Assembly (NCBI GenBank): GCA_035772405.1
Contig: JAYKKM010000218.1
Span: forward strand, 62,001-126,000
Reading direction: 5' to 3'
Source of the DNA: Chrysogorgia sp. JL179-B06
Taxonomy: Eukaryota > Cnidaria > Anthozoa > Scleralcyonacea > Chrysogorgiidae
Length of the DNA: 64,000 bases
This document shows, piece by piece, positions 12,287 through 22,640 of the stretch. Positions within the stretch are counted from its first letter, which is position 1. Each line of letters opens with the position of its first letter. The translations under genes and the position numbers were made by a program. The notes under the pieces were generated by a model that was not told the origin of the DNA, ran no database searches, and was given only the letters and a program-made list of their open reading frames with translations.

Positions 12287-12890
12287 TATGAATATGCCGG
12301 TCAACGACCTGCGGCTCGACGGCGAATTTGCGAATATATCGTAAGGGAGCAAAGGAAGTGAGTATAAACTCAGTTATATAGTTATTATTCTTCTTTTGGC
12401 AAAATCTATGTTTTCCATTGTAAAAATAATGCAGCCTAAGGCTAAATTAGTTTTAAATTATTAATTTAGTGGACTATTAGAAAGGGTGAATGAGATGCAG
12501 TATGCCGACCGCCAAAATGCGTTTCAACGAGAAGCCGCTAATTTGGCAATTGGCCTAAGAATTGAAGGAGCTCAAGATGAAGATATAGCGGGCAATAACG
12601 GTCAAATCGATGAAGTCCCTATTTCTCCAGCGCAAAACAATGGGAACCTGATGTTTCTGCTGGAACAGGAACAGCAACAGCAACCTGGACCTGACGACGA
12701 AGGTAATCAGGATGACCAAGTTCCTCCAGCACAGGATCATCCTCGAGCAATGCCCATTCCCGTACCTGGAAATGGTGGAGAAAGGCGTCCGTATCATGCG
12801 CTGGCTCGTGAAAATGCGGAGGCGTTAAATGCTCTTAACTCGAGAACTTCCGGTTATGACGCAGCAACTCATCAGGCGGAAGTTGAATAA
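12287..12890 (+). pseudogene. Harbinger accessory (ORF1-type) protein, partly decayed
   Basis: The second exon (12470-12890) is open and encodes RVNEMQYADRQNAFQREAAN followed by an acidic, Gln/Pro-rich tail. A plausible first exon (about 12287-12357) encodes EYAGQRPAARRRICEYIVRE and ends at GTGAGT (12358). Joining it to the acceptor at 12468-12469 keeps the frame. Farther upstream the frame is broken: an ATG at 12165 runs only 18 codons. It is convergent with the transposase at 13246-14028. It shows no clear Myb domain; identity as the Harbinger partner protein is inferred from position. Confidence 0.4.
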
Positions 12891-13245
12891 TTGAAATACA
12901 TTGATTTAAAATATATCAAAACAGTGAATTTTTCGTTTGGTTCTGTTAAACATATATTAGTTTTTTTGTAAGCTGTTCAATCAAAAGCACTGTATATTAG
13001 ATAAGAATAAAATGTTTGTGAAACGGTATAAAATATTACTTATAATATATATATCAAATATGTCTAACGATATTATTTTACAATGACTGATTTCAGTCCA
13101 GCCAACATGCATTTTATAACATAAAATTTATGGGCGGTAATTTATACATTCCTGGGTGTATTATAATCATAATTAATTAATAAACGCCAACTTTAAACGT
13201 TAGAGTATATAACACAACAAATATAGATATATATATATATACAAG

Positions 13246-14443
13246 TCAAAGGACTCGAGAAAGTTCAATGTGCCTTTCAGCCAAAAATGCACAAAGTTCA
13301 TTCACTACGGGGAACATCCATCTTTCATGACGCCACAGGTGATGAACAGCTCCATACTCTTTAACTCTCCTGATGCAATGTTCCACCCGAGTTCTAACTT
13401 TTGACAACTCTCTGTTGAACAATTGTCTTGTTAGGTCAGCAGCTACATCTCTCCATGGAGTAAGGTGGGGGTAAGCACAGGGATATCCTTTATCAGCTAA
13501 AATATATACACCCAGTGGTAGATGGAGTTCTTCATCAGTTCCAATGTTAGCCATTAATTGAAACTGGCCGCTATTGTTGTTATGCCCCAAGAATCCCGAC
13601 TGAATGAATACGATATTGCCATGGTTATCCATTATTATTTGGGTTGAAAAGTTGTGGTATCTGCAATGGCCACTGTAAAATAACTGCTGAGGTTCAGTCT
13701 GCGGTCTTTGTATCCTATGACGGGTTCCATCAATGACAGCCACTGCGCCTGGAAACATCTCCCAATGATTAGCCATTTCCAACCATTGCTCTGCCGTTGG
13801 CCACTTTACTTGCTCTTTGAAATAGTTCCAAAACACAGGAAGCAGAAACCGAATTTCTCTTTCAACCGTTGTTGGCCTGATCATGAATAACCCACTAAGC
13901 ATTGCAACTTCTGGGTACATTCGAAGCCAAATGAACACCAGTAGTATTCTGTTCGGAATATCAAGGCTAAAGGGGCTATCGCGAACCCTTAACCGCCGGC
14001 GTCGGGTGTACATGGTGGCATAAGGCATAGCATCTCATACTATCTGGTTGAAGGATTCCACGTTTCGCCGGTCAAACTCCAAAATAGGTGTTCGCATCTT
14101 ACCAGTTGATTGTAAAAGTCTCTTCCCGGGAAATAAGAGCCAACAAAATCGGGATACAGAATTCGCTCGACGCGAGCTCTCGGTAAATGTTGCTGTTAAG
14201 ACAAGCAGGTCGTAAAACGCACGAAAAAGCTGCCCAACGGTGGCAAGTAACGAGTTTGTTTAAAGCGTCGTTTCTCTCAATGACATTGGTCGACTCTTCC
14301 ATTGATGCGTTAATTACTGGCAAATATATCACAAAGAAAGCGTTGAAGACATTATTTAGCTGCATAAAACTGAGATTTAGGACCTCCATTTGGTTGTCCA
14401 TAGCTTTTGAGTATAATATACTGTATAAAGTTTCGTGTGACAC
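13246..14443 (-). pseudogene. PIF/Harbinger transposase (DDE_Tnp_4), two lesions
   Basis: The main frame (13246-14028, 260 codons) contains the DDE triad in GAVAVIDGTRHRIQRP (D100), YILADKGYP (D179) and RTRVEHCIRRVKEY (E216), typical of HARBI1-like nucleases. Upstream, the same frame continues as RTPILEFDRRNVESFNQIV but is cut by a TGA just before 14028. A further frame (14099-14443) that looks like the N-terminus is offset by one base. So the catalytic part is preserved while the N-terminus carries one nonsense codon and one frameshift. It would excise and insert the 10.6-15.3 kb element. Confidence 0.8.
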
Positions 14444-16070
14444 AAGCTGACGCCTACTGGGAATACTCGAAATTTATAGCTGGCTTGTTAATTTATATTA
14501 TTTTCTAAACTCAAGTAACGACATGCATAAATTCAAATTGAACTATTTCCCAAGAGGTTTTAACAATACCTATCAACACAGTTTTCCATGCACTTCTCCC
14601 AAAACGTTAAGTTATTTCAAAACATTACTGAATATTTGCCATGCATGCATGTATACTGTATTACTTGCTTAGTGTTGTTGCCGATGCAGTGGAAAGCGAA
14701 GTCTAACTGAATATTTTACAGAATATGGAATAGTATTGTGAATCGGAAATTAATATATTTGGCGCAGAATAGTTGAACTTATACAAGTTCAGCTGGTTGC
14801 GCTTCTTTGCCTTTCGGGAAACGCGACGATTGCACTACGCCTGATTTGCATTCAGTTAATCTGGAATTGTAACAGGCTGTCGCATAGACGTATGATGAAA
14901 TGCACAAGTGCATCTCTTACTAACTTGTTTATAGCTTATAGTTTGTGTTCCGTGCCGCAGGTAGACTGTATATACTGCTGTTTCTACCGCTGTAAACAGC
15001 AATGACCAACGTATGTGATTTATTGCTGTATTGATTGCATTACTCCCTAAAAACACCGCTTCCGTCACGGTCAGTATGGCTTGATATATTTAATATAAAC
15101 AACAAACGAAAGTTTACGAGTATTATGAGTTTATCTCATAGCCAATAGAAAACGTCTATCATACGAATGAGTTCGACTCTGTTGTTCAGTTAATGATGCT
15201 ATTCGTTCGTTCTCGTGCTACAATGCAGGTTAACTAATAGTACAACGTCAATAAAGCGACGACGTACTTTGATTCTACGTTCGGTTTGGTAGTAATATAT
15301 GCATTGTGTAAAGTAATGTTGTGACAAAGTTAATTATGTGTTAGCTGCCTTGTATATATGCAGCAACTGGACCTGAATAACATTGGTTTGTGATGTCGCT
15401 ACAACATCCTGTGTGACTACGTCATGAGCAAAACGTTGTGTAAATGTTAGATTTGAACGAAGATACACTTAATATTCTGACATTACCACAACCTTATCGC
15501 AGCCTGAATTTACGCCGGCTTCCCAATAGGTAAAATTGTAGTGGAAAGCTGGCTTATAGATTGATTGAAACGCGCTTTCATCCAGCGCAATTATTAGTTT
15601 GAAACTGTCTACAGATGACGACATTTTTATAAATTACAGCAAGTTAGAACTCGAACGTGTTTTCCATACTGCTACAAAAGTTACCAAATTAAAAACCTTT
15701 ACCAGCAGACAATTTCAAACATGTACTATAAACATGGTTTGTTTTATTGGTTTACAATATTTGTCTCGTTTTTCTTGTATTCTTTGAGTATAACCCAAAT
15801 ATTGGGTTTTTCGGAGTTTGTTTTTTCTTTATGTTACTGAATTAATTTGGAATACTGAATTAGAGTCGGGAAGAGTATGTAGTTGTAACTTAAATATTTA
15901 TTTTGTTTTTACTTACATATGGCATCGCCATAGGACATAGATAAAAATAATGATTTCAAAATACTATCAATACATAAAATTACAAGTATACCTGTACAAG
16001 GAAACTAAATTTAAAAAAATGCAATACAAATATTAATAATCATTGTAATAATAAATATAAAATAATTGTA

Positions 16071-16230
16071 ATAGAAAATAGCTGCCCGTGTTTATATAGC
16101 CTGATGCAAATTTTAAAGTATACTTGTCATATTTGAAAGTACTTTGGCTGTGGCTTGGGTTCACATAAACTTTCAAATTCTCTCAACTTTGCATCAGGAT
16201 ATATAAACACAGGGCATATTTTTTTCTATT
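16071..16230. repeat. Short inverted-repeat element (MITE-like)
   Basis: Left arm TATATAGCCTGATGCAAA (about 16094-16111) pairs with TTTGCATCAGGATATATA (about 16188-16205). The pairing extends outward through gcccgtgttt/aaacacagggc and ataga..tctat, giving arms of about 35-40 bp. No target duplication could be fixed in the AT-rich flanks. The 15350-16070 and 16231-17330 stretches show no recognisable gene. Confidence 0.55.
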
Positions 16231-17341
16231 TATTTTATAAAATAATACTGGGGCAAGCAAAGGGCCTACTGGGGTAAATGCCCCAGTAGTTATAACATTA
16301 AAAATGCCCTGTAGTTCTTCCACCAAGTTGTAGCTCATTATCTTATTCCACTGCAGTATTTGTTTCAGTATTTGTATCAGGTTTCTAAAAACAGATAAAT
16401 GCTTAGAATAATCTCAAATTATTGCTGCTGGACTTGCTGTAATTTGTGCGTTCATTCGTGCCCAGTCTTTTTGCCGAGCTATGTATAGTCGACAATATCT
16501 CGGTCTCTTTGGATGTGGATGGATGTGTCGGCAATTGCGCAATCTCTAGATTTATGCTCATGTTCCTGATACCTTTCACGTTTTCGAAGATATTTTCAAA
16601 GAAGTTCAGCTTTGTCTTCTTTGTCAGGAAATTCACAGTAAGAACAATTCATAAATATGTCTTTACATTCACAGGGAAGTATTCATCAAGGCCATGAACG
16701 TTTCAGTGGCGATTCTCGAGGAAAGCAGTGCTCTTTTCATGAGTTAAGCTATTTCAGTCGATAAATGGGACTCGACAATCATAAGCTGTTAAAAGTCGTT
16801 TAAATCAGTTTGTAGTGATGTCTGACTCAGAGTTTGTCGAATATTGTGTACCGCACTCTTCGTGCCATCGTCTCAGCGTGTTCTATTCGATTACAACGGC
16901 CTTCTGCTGACAATGGGAATGATTTACAGCAGTGAGCGTTCGTTTCTAGCGTAATATCTGTTCCTCTACTCATAGAATATATGGAATATAAGAATCTTAT
17001 ACTATTGGCTTTGCCAGGAAACTGCACGTGAAGGAAACTTTGAAATTCATGCATCAAACGGCAAACAACGAGCGACGGAAAACACAATTCCACGACCCAC
17101 CAAGTGTAATATGATACCCAAACACACAAATGGTGTAATCATATTTTAATTGCATGCGATTAATATCGCACATAGTCGCTCTCAGGTGTTCGTCGTCCTA
17201 AACATATTTTGCATATTGTTGTGAGTCTTCGTCGGAAATTATAGGTCGATACAATTATTCCTTCTTCCGTTCCATTAAATAGTTTTGAATTGCCATACTG
17301 TTCAGGTCAGCATGGTTTTCAAAGGTCGCTAAAACTCGTAA

Positions 17342-17606
17342 AATAATAATAATAATAATATATTAATATTTAATTTCCTTTATAACAATGTCAAAATATT
17401 TTACATTCAAGGTGCTGATGATAAAATTTGTTCAATATACTATAGAATAGTTATTTCTTAAAAATTTGCTGTCCGTATATTCAAACTATATTATGATAAT
17501 TATTTACAATAAATTAATATAATAATAATTAAAACTAAAGTCCAATATATATAAGATTATCTAACTGACTAATAATAATAAAAATTTACAAAACTAATAA
17601 TAATAG
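17342..17606. repeat. AT-rich tract with (AAT)n microsatellite
   Basis: Runs of aataataataataata at 17345-17362 and scattered aat units up to about 17606 precede the retroelement fragment at 17607. I see no coding sequence. Confidence 0.7.
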
Positions 17607-17687
17607 GGCTGCTGCGCTGTTGAGATATGGAGCTGGTGTTTTGAAATGGAGAAAGGATGAAGTAGCTGCAATGGATCGCAAAACCCG
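17607..17687 (+). pseudogene. Retroelement C-terminal region, left half (split by Kolobok insertion)
   Basis: The plus strand reads LLRYGAGVLKWRKDEVAAMD followed by RKTR up to the TTAA at 17688. The sentence resumes to the right of the inserted element at 21293 with LMTMYSALHPKSDIHRLY. In intact relatives RKTRKLLTMY..LHP.SDVDRLY is continuous, in the region after the reverse transcriptase of an invertebrate LINE-like element. The split therefore pins the insertion point to the base. Confidence 0.65.
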
Positions 17688-17845
17688 TTAAAGTGCATAT
17701 ATCACGAACACCATTTTTTTCTAAAAATCAACCGTAATGAGACGATTCGAATGATATATAATCATACTTGCACCAAATAAAAAATTTCAGAGATATTTTG
17801 CATCAACAGCCGAAGAATAAATATGGCCGCGAAAAAAAAGTCTGA

Positions 17846-17885
17846 GTTCTAATAAGGCTTGTGACGTCAAATCGGGAACGGAAGT
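17846..17885 (+). promoter_or_regulatory. CRE- and ETS-like sites in left Kolobok TIR
   Basis: The inner part of the left TIR holds a perfect TGACGTCA palindrome at 17862-17869 followed by GGGAACGGAAGT. The same pair occurs inverted in the right TIR (TGACGTCA at 21098-21105). Both lie some 40-90 bp upstream of the first ATG of each convergent gene. Reading them as shared promoters is inference; CREB/ATF and ETS factors are the known binders of such motifs. Confidence 0.45.
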
Positions 17886-17946
17886 GTTTTCGACTGCTGT
17901 TATTTTACTTGTTTTTATCGAAGTAAGTGTTCACAAGTTTAGAAAA

Positions 17947-18244
17947 ATGCCTTCGCGATGCGTTGTATTCGGGTGTTCAAACACTCCAGACCTTGAACAA
18001 GGTATAGCACTACACAGGTTACCTTATGCTGACGATCTTAGACCAGTAGCAGTAGAAAGACGCCGGCATTGGATAAAGTTTGTGAAGTGCAAAGTGGGAG
18101 CCTTCTAACAGCAGTTGCGTGTGTTCGAAGCATTTCAGTCCCAACGATTTCGTAAGCAGAGTTTGTTTGCCTGGACATGAAAAAACTATCCTGTGGCTTA
18201 AAAAAACACGATATAGGCGTAATTGCGTATCCATCCGTATGTGA
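17947..18244 (+). pseudogene. THAP zinc finger of Kolobok transposase, one frameshift
   Basis: Starting at the ATG 17947 the frame reads MPSRCVVFGCSNTPDLEQG, HRLPYA, then RRHWIKFVKCK. After a one-base shift near 18088 it continues as WEPSNSSCVCSKHFSPNDF. Together these supply the C2CH pattern (CVVFGC ... C..H in CSKHF) and the conserved W and P of THAP DNA-binding domains. The frame then runs basic (LKKTRYRRN) to a stop at 18242-18244. The ATG is about 60 bp inside the left TIR, so the TIR supplies the promoter. Beyond it the catalytic core expected before the exon at 18490 is absent. Confidence 0.75.
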
Positions 18245-18489
18245 TGAGGAAGATGAAGAACTTTCGGGCAGAGCGGCGAGAGCGATACGTGCGATACGTA
18301 TATTAAACCACTATTATTACTTTACTGCGTAAAAATTGACTATGTAATTAAAACTAATTTGTTAGATAAAAAAAGAAGTTTCAAGGGTTGCAGATCCCCA
18401 GCCTTCAACCATTGCTTCAACATCATCGAATTATGCAGCCTGGTGTATATAATTTATAACATTGTTACAGTATGTTCTTTTAATTTTAG

Positions 18490-19667
18490 AATCTACTCTA
18501 TATGAAAAAGTAAAGAAGACTTTGACTAACAAAAGATTAGTGAATGGAATCAAGAAGGCATCTCCCTTGAACCAAACAAGCAGCCTTGAGGGATTTCATT
18601 CCGTTTTAAATCATTTTTCCCCAAAGATGCTTGCTTACTCATACACTGGAATGTATGTCGGGTAATGAATTATAGATCTTTTCTTGAATTTGTTCACTAC
18701 AGTGTTATTGTGTTATGATATTGTGTTATGCTGTCTGTACGTAATGATAAACAGACATATACTAGCTGTAATACATTTTAATGACAATATTAACCGAGGT
18801 CAAAAAAAATTCATTGGATGGCTCAGAACAGGTGTCTGTGATTTATCCCAAATTTAAGAATGGGGAAGCCACTGTCAGAAGTGTGAAAGTTAAACCAAAT
18901 TTTGGTAAGTAAAAATAGTCTCATTAACAAATATTATTTTATGCATTAAAATCATTTTGATTGCCAAAAAAGAGTATTAATAGGGTTGTAAATGACCTCT
19001 GCATCAACAATATTTACAAATATGCCTAATATTTGAAAAAACAACACTTATCAAGGGAATTCTTATGAATTAATACGTGTAAAATCATTATGTATTATAA
19101 CATTTGATGATTGTAGTGTTTTATTTGTTATATTTGGTATTTTATTGATTTTAAGGTTACATTCAAGATATTTATTTGACATTCCTTGATGCTCAGAAGA
19201 AAAACCTTCTGGAAAATGAGGCCAAAATATTAAACTCTTTTAATACACCTGAACCCATGAACACCATGTTAACTAAACAACCAAAGGATGAAGCAATTAA
19301 AAAAAGAAAAGAAAGGAAACTCATGGTTGTGGAAGAGGTTCCTCCAACAACACCTGGTAAAGTTTCTAATAGTTTCTATTTCAAAATCAGTTAATTTCTT
19401 TTAAGCACCCAAAAAGTAGTCCCAAGCAAAACTACTTAAATTACATTAAAAAGATAAGTTAACAAATGTAATGCCAAGTGACAAGTTTGGTAATTACTGA
19501 AATATTTTAACAGACTTCAATCTTTTTGTCATTTTAAAGTATCTCAAGTTCAAGACAATGACATACCACAAAGAACAAAAGCAAAGCCTCACTGTACAGT
19601 GTGTCACAATCCAATGAAGGGGCACAAGTATATACTAAATTGTCCAAGGAATAACAAAAACAACTAA
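18490..19667 (+). pseudogene. Kolobok transposase C-terminal exons (core deleted)
   Basis: Four exons can be defined with GT..AG borders and one continuous frame: 18490-18661, 18755-18904, 19156-19356 and 19541-19667. They encode TNKRLVNGIKKASPLNQTSS with LEGFHSVLNHFSPKM, then HFNDNINRG and YPKFKNGEATVRSVKV, then QDIYLTFLDAQ, and end in a zinc-ribbon-like CTVCHNPMKGHKYILNC followed by a stop. This order matches the C-terminal part of THAP transposases of cnidarians. About 500 residues normally separating THAP from these exons, which carry the acidic catalytic residues, are missing between 18245 and 18489. The exons themselves carry no stop or frameshift. Confidence 0.7.
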
Positions 19668-20064
19668 TTGAATGTAATATTTAACCAATGTTATTTAATA
19701 GATAATTAGAGTAAATACATTGCAGTCAGTTATTTGTAGCCCGAAGCTGAATGCAATATATTTAATGTCGTCTGGCCGAAGTGATTATCTATTACAATTA
19801 CTAACCCATGTCAAATCCCATAGTTCACTACTTCACTTTCTGCATTATATCACGATTTCATCCACCATTCTCTGACACCTATTTAATAGATAATTTGGCT
19901 GAGGCCAACAGCATTATTAAATGTATTGCAGTAAGCAATAAACCATCCCCGTTTTCCTGAGATACTTTGAATAATAACCGCCATTGGACTGAAATCGTTG
20001 ATATAATGCAGACAGAGAACAATGGGATTTGATGTGGGTTAGTAATCATATATAATTATTCTGT

Positions 20065-21016
20065 TTATTCATCATCTTCAAAACCTTTAAATTCATCCCC
20101 ATTTGTTATGAACGTTGTTCGAATTGCATAATAGACACATGCTGGCAATGCAATTCTCACTTTACCCAAAGTTCCATAAACAAGTTTGTAAACTCTCTGT
20201 ATGCTATTGATCTTAAGAACCTAAAAACGTTTATAAGTTTGTGTTACAGAACTATTATTAAATATTAAAGTGCAAGCAAGCGACCAACATGGTTTCTCAA
20301 AGTTCAGGAATCAGGATTTGAGTGAAAAACATTGATTCAATACTTTATAATAACAAATTATCTTTCTACTTACGCCTCCTCTGAACCACTTTGGCGATAT
20401 CTTCGACGATCTTTCGTCTTGTATTTCGAGGCTGATAGTCTTAACGACCATTTTTCGAAACAATTTACACGAAATCCTGGATGATGTGTTATACACGAAG
20501 GAGGAGTTTCGACATCTTGGAGAACTTTGTCAGATTGCAATGCTTCAATGCATTTTTCAATGTCTTGACAGCACTGAGCTTCGTATACGTTCTGCAGCAT
20601 ACTTAGGTTACAATTTTTACATTTACACCTAAAATAAAACAGGAAATAACACAATCATTCACATGACAGGTCAGAATATATAAGAGGTGAAGGTGTAGAA
20701 TTGGACAGAGAATCGGCTGAAACACGAAAAAACTTACCAAAGTGTTATAGAAACTTTCCCGTCTAACCTTTCCTGGAGTGCATCAACACGAATAGCCTCA
20801 AGCTCTTGTTTGTTTTTATAATTTTGAACCCATGCTTCGTCGGCAATAGGCTCTTTATAGGCTCTTCATCATAAGGCACGACAGCAGAGTTTCCCCACGT
20901 GTGTTGTCTGAAGGCGAGTCTTCTTCGATTTCTTGCTCGTAATCTACATTTGGCTCACATCCGAATTCTCAGATGTTGAACTATCGTCTGAATCGGATCC
21001 AGAAGTAGACATTGCC
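20065..21016 (-). pseudogene. P2X7 C-terminal ('ballast')-like zinc domain gene inside Kolobok, decayed
   Basis: The minus strand begins with an acidic leader MSTSGSDSDDSSTSENSD just inside the right TIR. Then it reads YKNKQELEAIRVDALQERLD and ITLW (exon to 20738), CKCKNCNLSMLQNVYEAQCC with QDIEKC, CITHHPGF and NCFEKWSLR (exon 20374-20628), and AYREF and GKVRIALPACVYYAIRTTF (exon 20065-20220). Splice sites GTAAGT/TTTTAG at 20737/20629 and 20373/20221 fit. The Cys pattern (CxC..C..CC.(D/E)I..CIT.H.GF..C...W) is that of the zinc-binding cytoplasmic ballast of vertebrate P2X7. The leader has a slipped duplication near 20850 and the last exon one frameshift, so it is probably dead. Confidence 0.7.
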
Positions 21017-21292
21017 CCAAAACACAGAATTTTGCACAGCCTTTCTCAAAGGAAAACAATAAGAATTTGTGCGACAAAATTACTTCCGTTCCCGATTTGA
21101 CGTCACAAGCTTTATTCGCACTCAGACTCTTTTTTTCTGGCCATATATTCAAAAACAGTTTTTTGGGCATGTTCGGTGCAAAATATCTCTGAAATTTTTT
21201 ATTTGGTGCAAGTATGATTATATATCATTCGAATCGTCTCATTACGATTGATTTTTAGAAAAAAAATGGTGCTCGTGATATATGCACTTTAA

Positions 21293-21655
21293 TTGATGAC
21301 AATGTATAGTGCTCTTCACCCGAAAAGTGATATTCATAGATTATATTCACAGGGATAAGGGTGGAAGGGGTTTGATCAGCTGTGAAGGATGCATCAGTGC
21401 AGAGGAGAATAGTTTGGGATGGTATGTAAAGAATAGTGCGGAACTACTTTTACAACAAGTTGCAAGGACAGATGTGATTGAAACAGAAAGATGAATTTCA
21501 AGTAGAAAGTGAGAGAAGAGGGACTTAGATAAAGAAGTGGATATGGAGAAGACATGGTGGTGGTTAAAAAAGGGGGACTTGAAACCCGAGAGTGAAGCAC
21601 TTCTGTGTGCCGCACAAGAACAAGCGCTAAGGACAAATTATCAAATGAACAGACC
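21293..21655 (+). pseudogene. Retroelement C-terminal region, right half
   Basis: The frame resumes LMTMYSALHPKSDIHRLY, then GGRGLISCEGCISAEENSLG with WYVKNSAELLLQQV (21360-21470), and in another phase EKTWWWLKKGDLKPESEALL and CAAQEQALRTNY (about 21550-21645). GGRGL..E.C, YV..S.E.LL and TW.WL..G.LK.ETE.L..AAQ.QAL.TN are successive blocks after the RT in a LINE-like family of invertebrates. Stops and one frameshift are present. Its left part is 17607-17687, beyond the Kolobok element. Confidence 0.65.
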
Positions 21656-21669
21656 ATAGGAAATTAGAA

Positions 21670-22640
21670 ACTGTTGTATACCGAAAACCAACACACACTG
21701 ACAAGTAGTGACTTTCTCACCACCCCATATGCCATAAGAAGTCTGTTCCTAGAACTTTGTTTTTGAGAGCTCAAGGCATACCATCCAGTTCCGATTCAAG
21801 GGAAAGTGACAATCCTAATGATTTTCTAAAAAACTGTTTAAAACCTGCAGTTACTCCAACACGTACAAACTCTGAGATGTTACTTATATTCAAGGCATTA
21901 CGGAACCAATTAAAATAATCTTAAAAAAGTAGAGTGCTGCGTAGACAGTGTTTTGAATATATAGCAAAGTGAAAAGGTGGTAAACTGCCAAGAATTTAGT
22001 GACGAGATACTGACGTTTCGAGCGGAGCCCTTCATCAGAGTAAGACCAAAGGGCTCCGCTCGAAACGTCAGTATCTCGTCACTAAATTCTTGGCAGTTTA
22101 CCACCTTTTCACTTTGCTAAAATAATCTTAGGTAGTTTCAACGTAAAAGTTGCTCAAAAAACCTTTCTTGACATTGGGTCATATTTTTGCAAAACCTAAG
22201 GATCGTATTACGAAGGAACAGAGGAAAGTATCTATTGCATTCCATGCAATGACTGTGATCAGGAGTACATTGGTCAGACTAAACGTCAGTTTCGTACGAG
22301 TTTGAAAGAACACCAAAAGGCTGTTTTCTTTTAAAAAAAGGAAATTCTGCTTTGTCGGAACATGCGCGCATAACCTACAATGAGATTGCATGGGATTACC
22401 ACTAATAAGTGGTACCATCAGAGACGTTGTCTGGAGGCTTGGCATATCAATAGTGCCCATTGAATCCCAATGACAGTGCTTTATTACCAGAAGCTTATTA
22501 GCATCTGGTTAGTAGATAACGTCATCATCAACCCTATGAGGGTATAAATAGGAACCCTAACTTTACAACGATCACCCCTGATGAAGACACTAGACTGGAG
22601 TGTCGAAACATTGGGTCATCGACAGTAACTTTTAAGTTAT
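21670..22640 (+). pseudogene. Penelope-like element 3' part (RT end and GIY-YIG)
   Basis: The plus strand gives VVYRKPTHTD (about 21674-21703), a run ending in FLRAQGIPSSSDSRESDNPN, and, beyond a hairpin insertion, YCIPCNDCDQEYIGQTKRQF (about 22230-22290), LKEHQKAV and, after a frameshift, SALSEHARITYNEIAWD. YRKPTHTD ends the RT region, and CxxC..YIGQTKR is the PLE-type GIY-YIG endonuclease. A 3' untranslated end with gtcgaaacattgggtcatcg (about 22601-22620) is typical of PLEs. It is 5'-truncated, directly after the retroelement remnant. Confidence 0.7.
21924..22117. mobile_element. Hairpin insertion (truncated PLE terminus) with 13-bp target duplication
   Basis: The insertion consists of a leader with gtagagtgctgc and a near-perfect hairpin of about 70-bp arms (21962-22034 versus 22047-22117), with the arm containing gacgtttcgagcggagccc. 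It is flanked by TAAAATAATCTTA at 21911-21923 and 22118-22130. The leader resembles the PLE end at about 62524-62600. It interrupts the PLE fragment between RT and endonuclease parts. Confidence 0.75.

Larger units (their letters stand above)
10622..15347. mobile_element. PIF/Harbinger-like element with two convergent genes (old)
   Basis: The left end CAGCTAACA at 10622 matches the inverted right end TGTTAGCTG at 15339-15347. A further inverted match exists between 11834-11880 and 15201-15249. Many gacgtt/aacgtt motifs fill both ends. The interior holds a plus-strand accessory gene (about 12287-12890) and a minus-strand Harbinger transposase (13246-14443), the usual two-gene plan. No clean 3-bp target duplication is visible, and a hairpin element at 10920-11164 has inserted in the left end. 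The stretches 11165-12150 and 14450-15200 hold no other recognisable gene. An (AT)n run sits at about 13216-13240. Confidence 0.6.
17692..21288. mobile_element. Kolobok-type element (TTAA target duplication, about 195-bp TIRs)
   Basis: The ends AGTGCATATATCACG and CGTGATATATGCACT start terminal inverted repeats of about 195 bp (17692-17885 and 21085-21288) that are highly similar throughout. TTAA flanks both sides (17688-17691, 21289-21292). TTAA duplication plus a THAP-domain transposase is the known signature of Kolobok; piggyBac shares TTAA but lacks THAP. Two convergent genes start just inside the TIRs: a THAP transposase rightward and a P2X7-ballast-like gene leftward. The transposase core is missing, so this copy is non-autonomous. 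About 400 bp between the two genes (19668-20064) show nothing recognisable. Confidence 0.85.

Noticed and set aside
16827..17129. 100-codon minus frame with many Cys and His
   Set aside because: No family recognised, no splice context, no conserved spacing of ligands; treated as chance.
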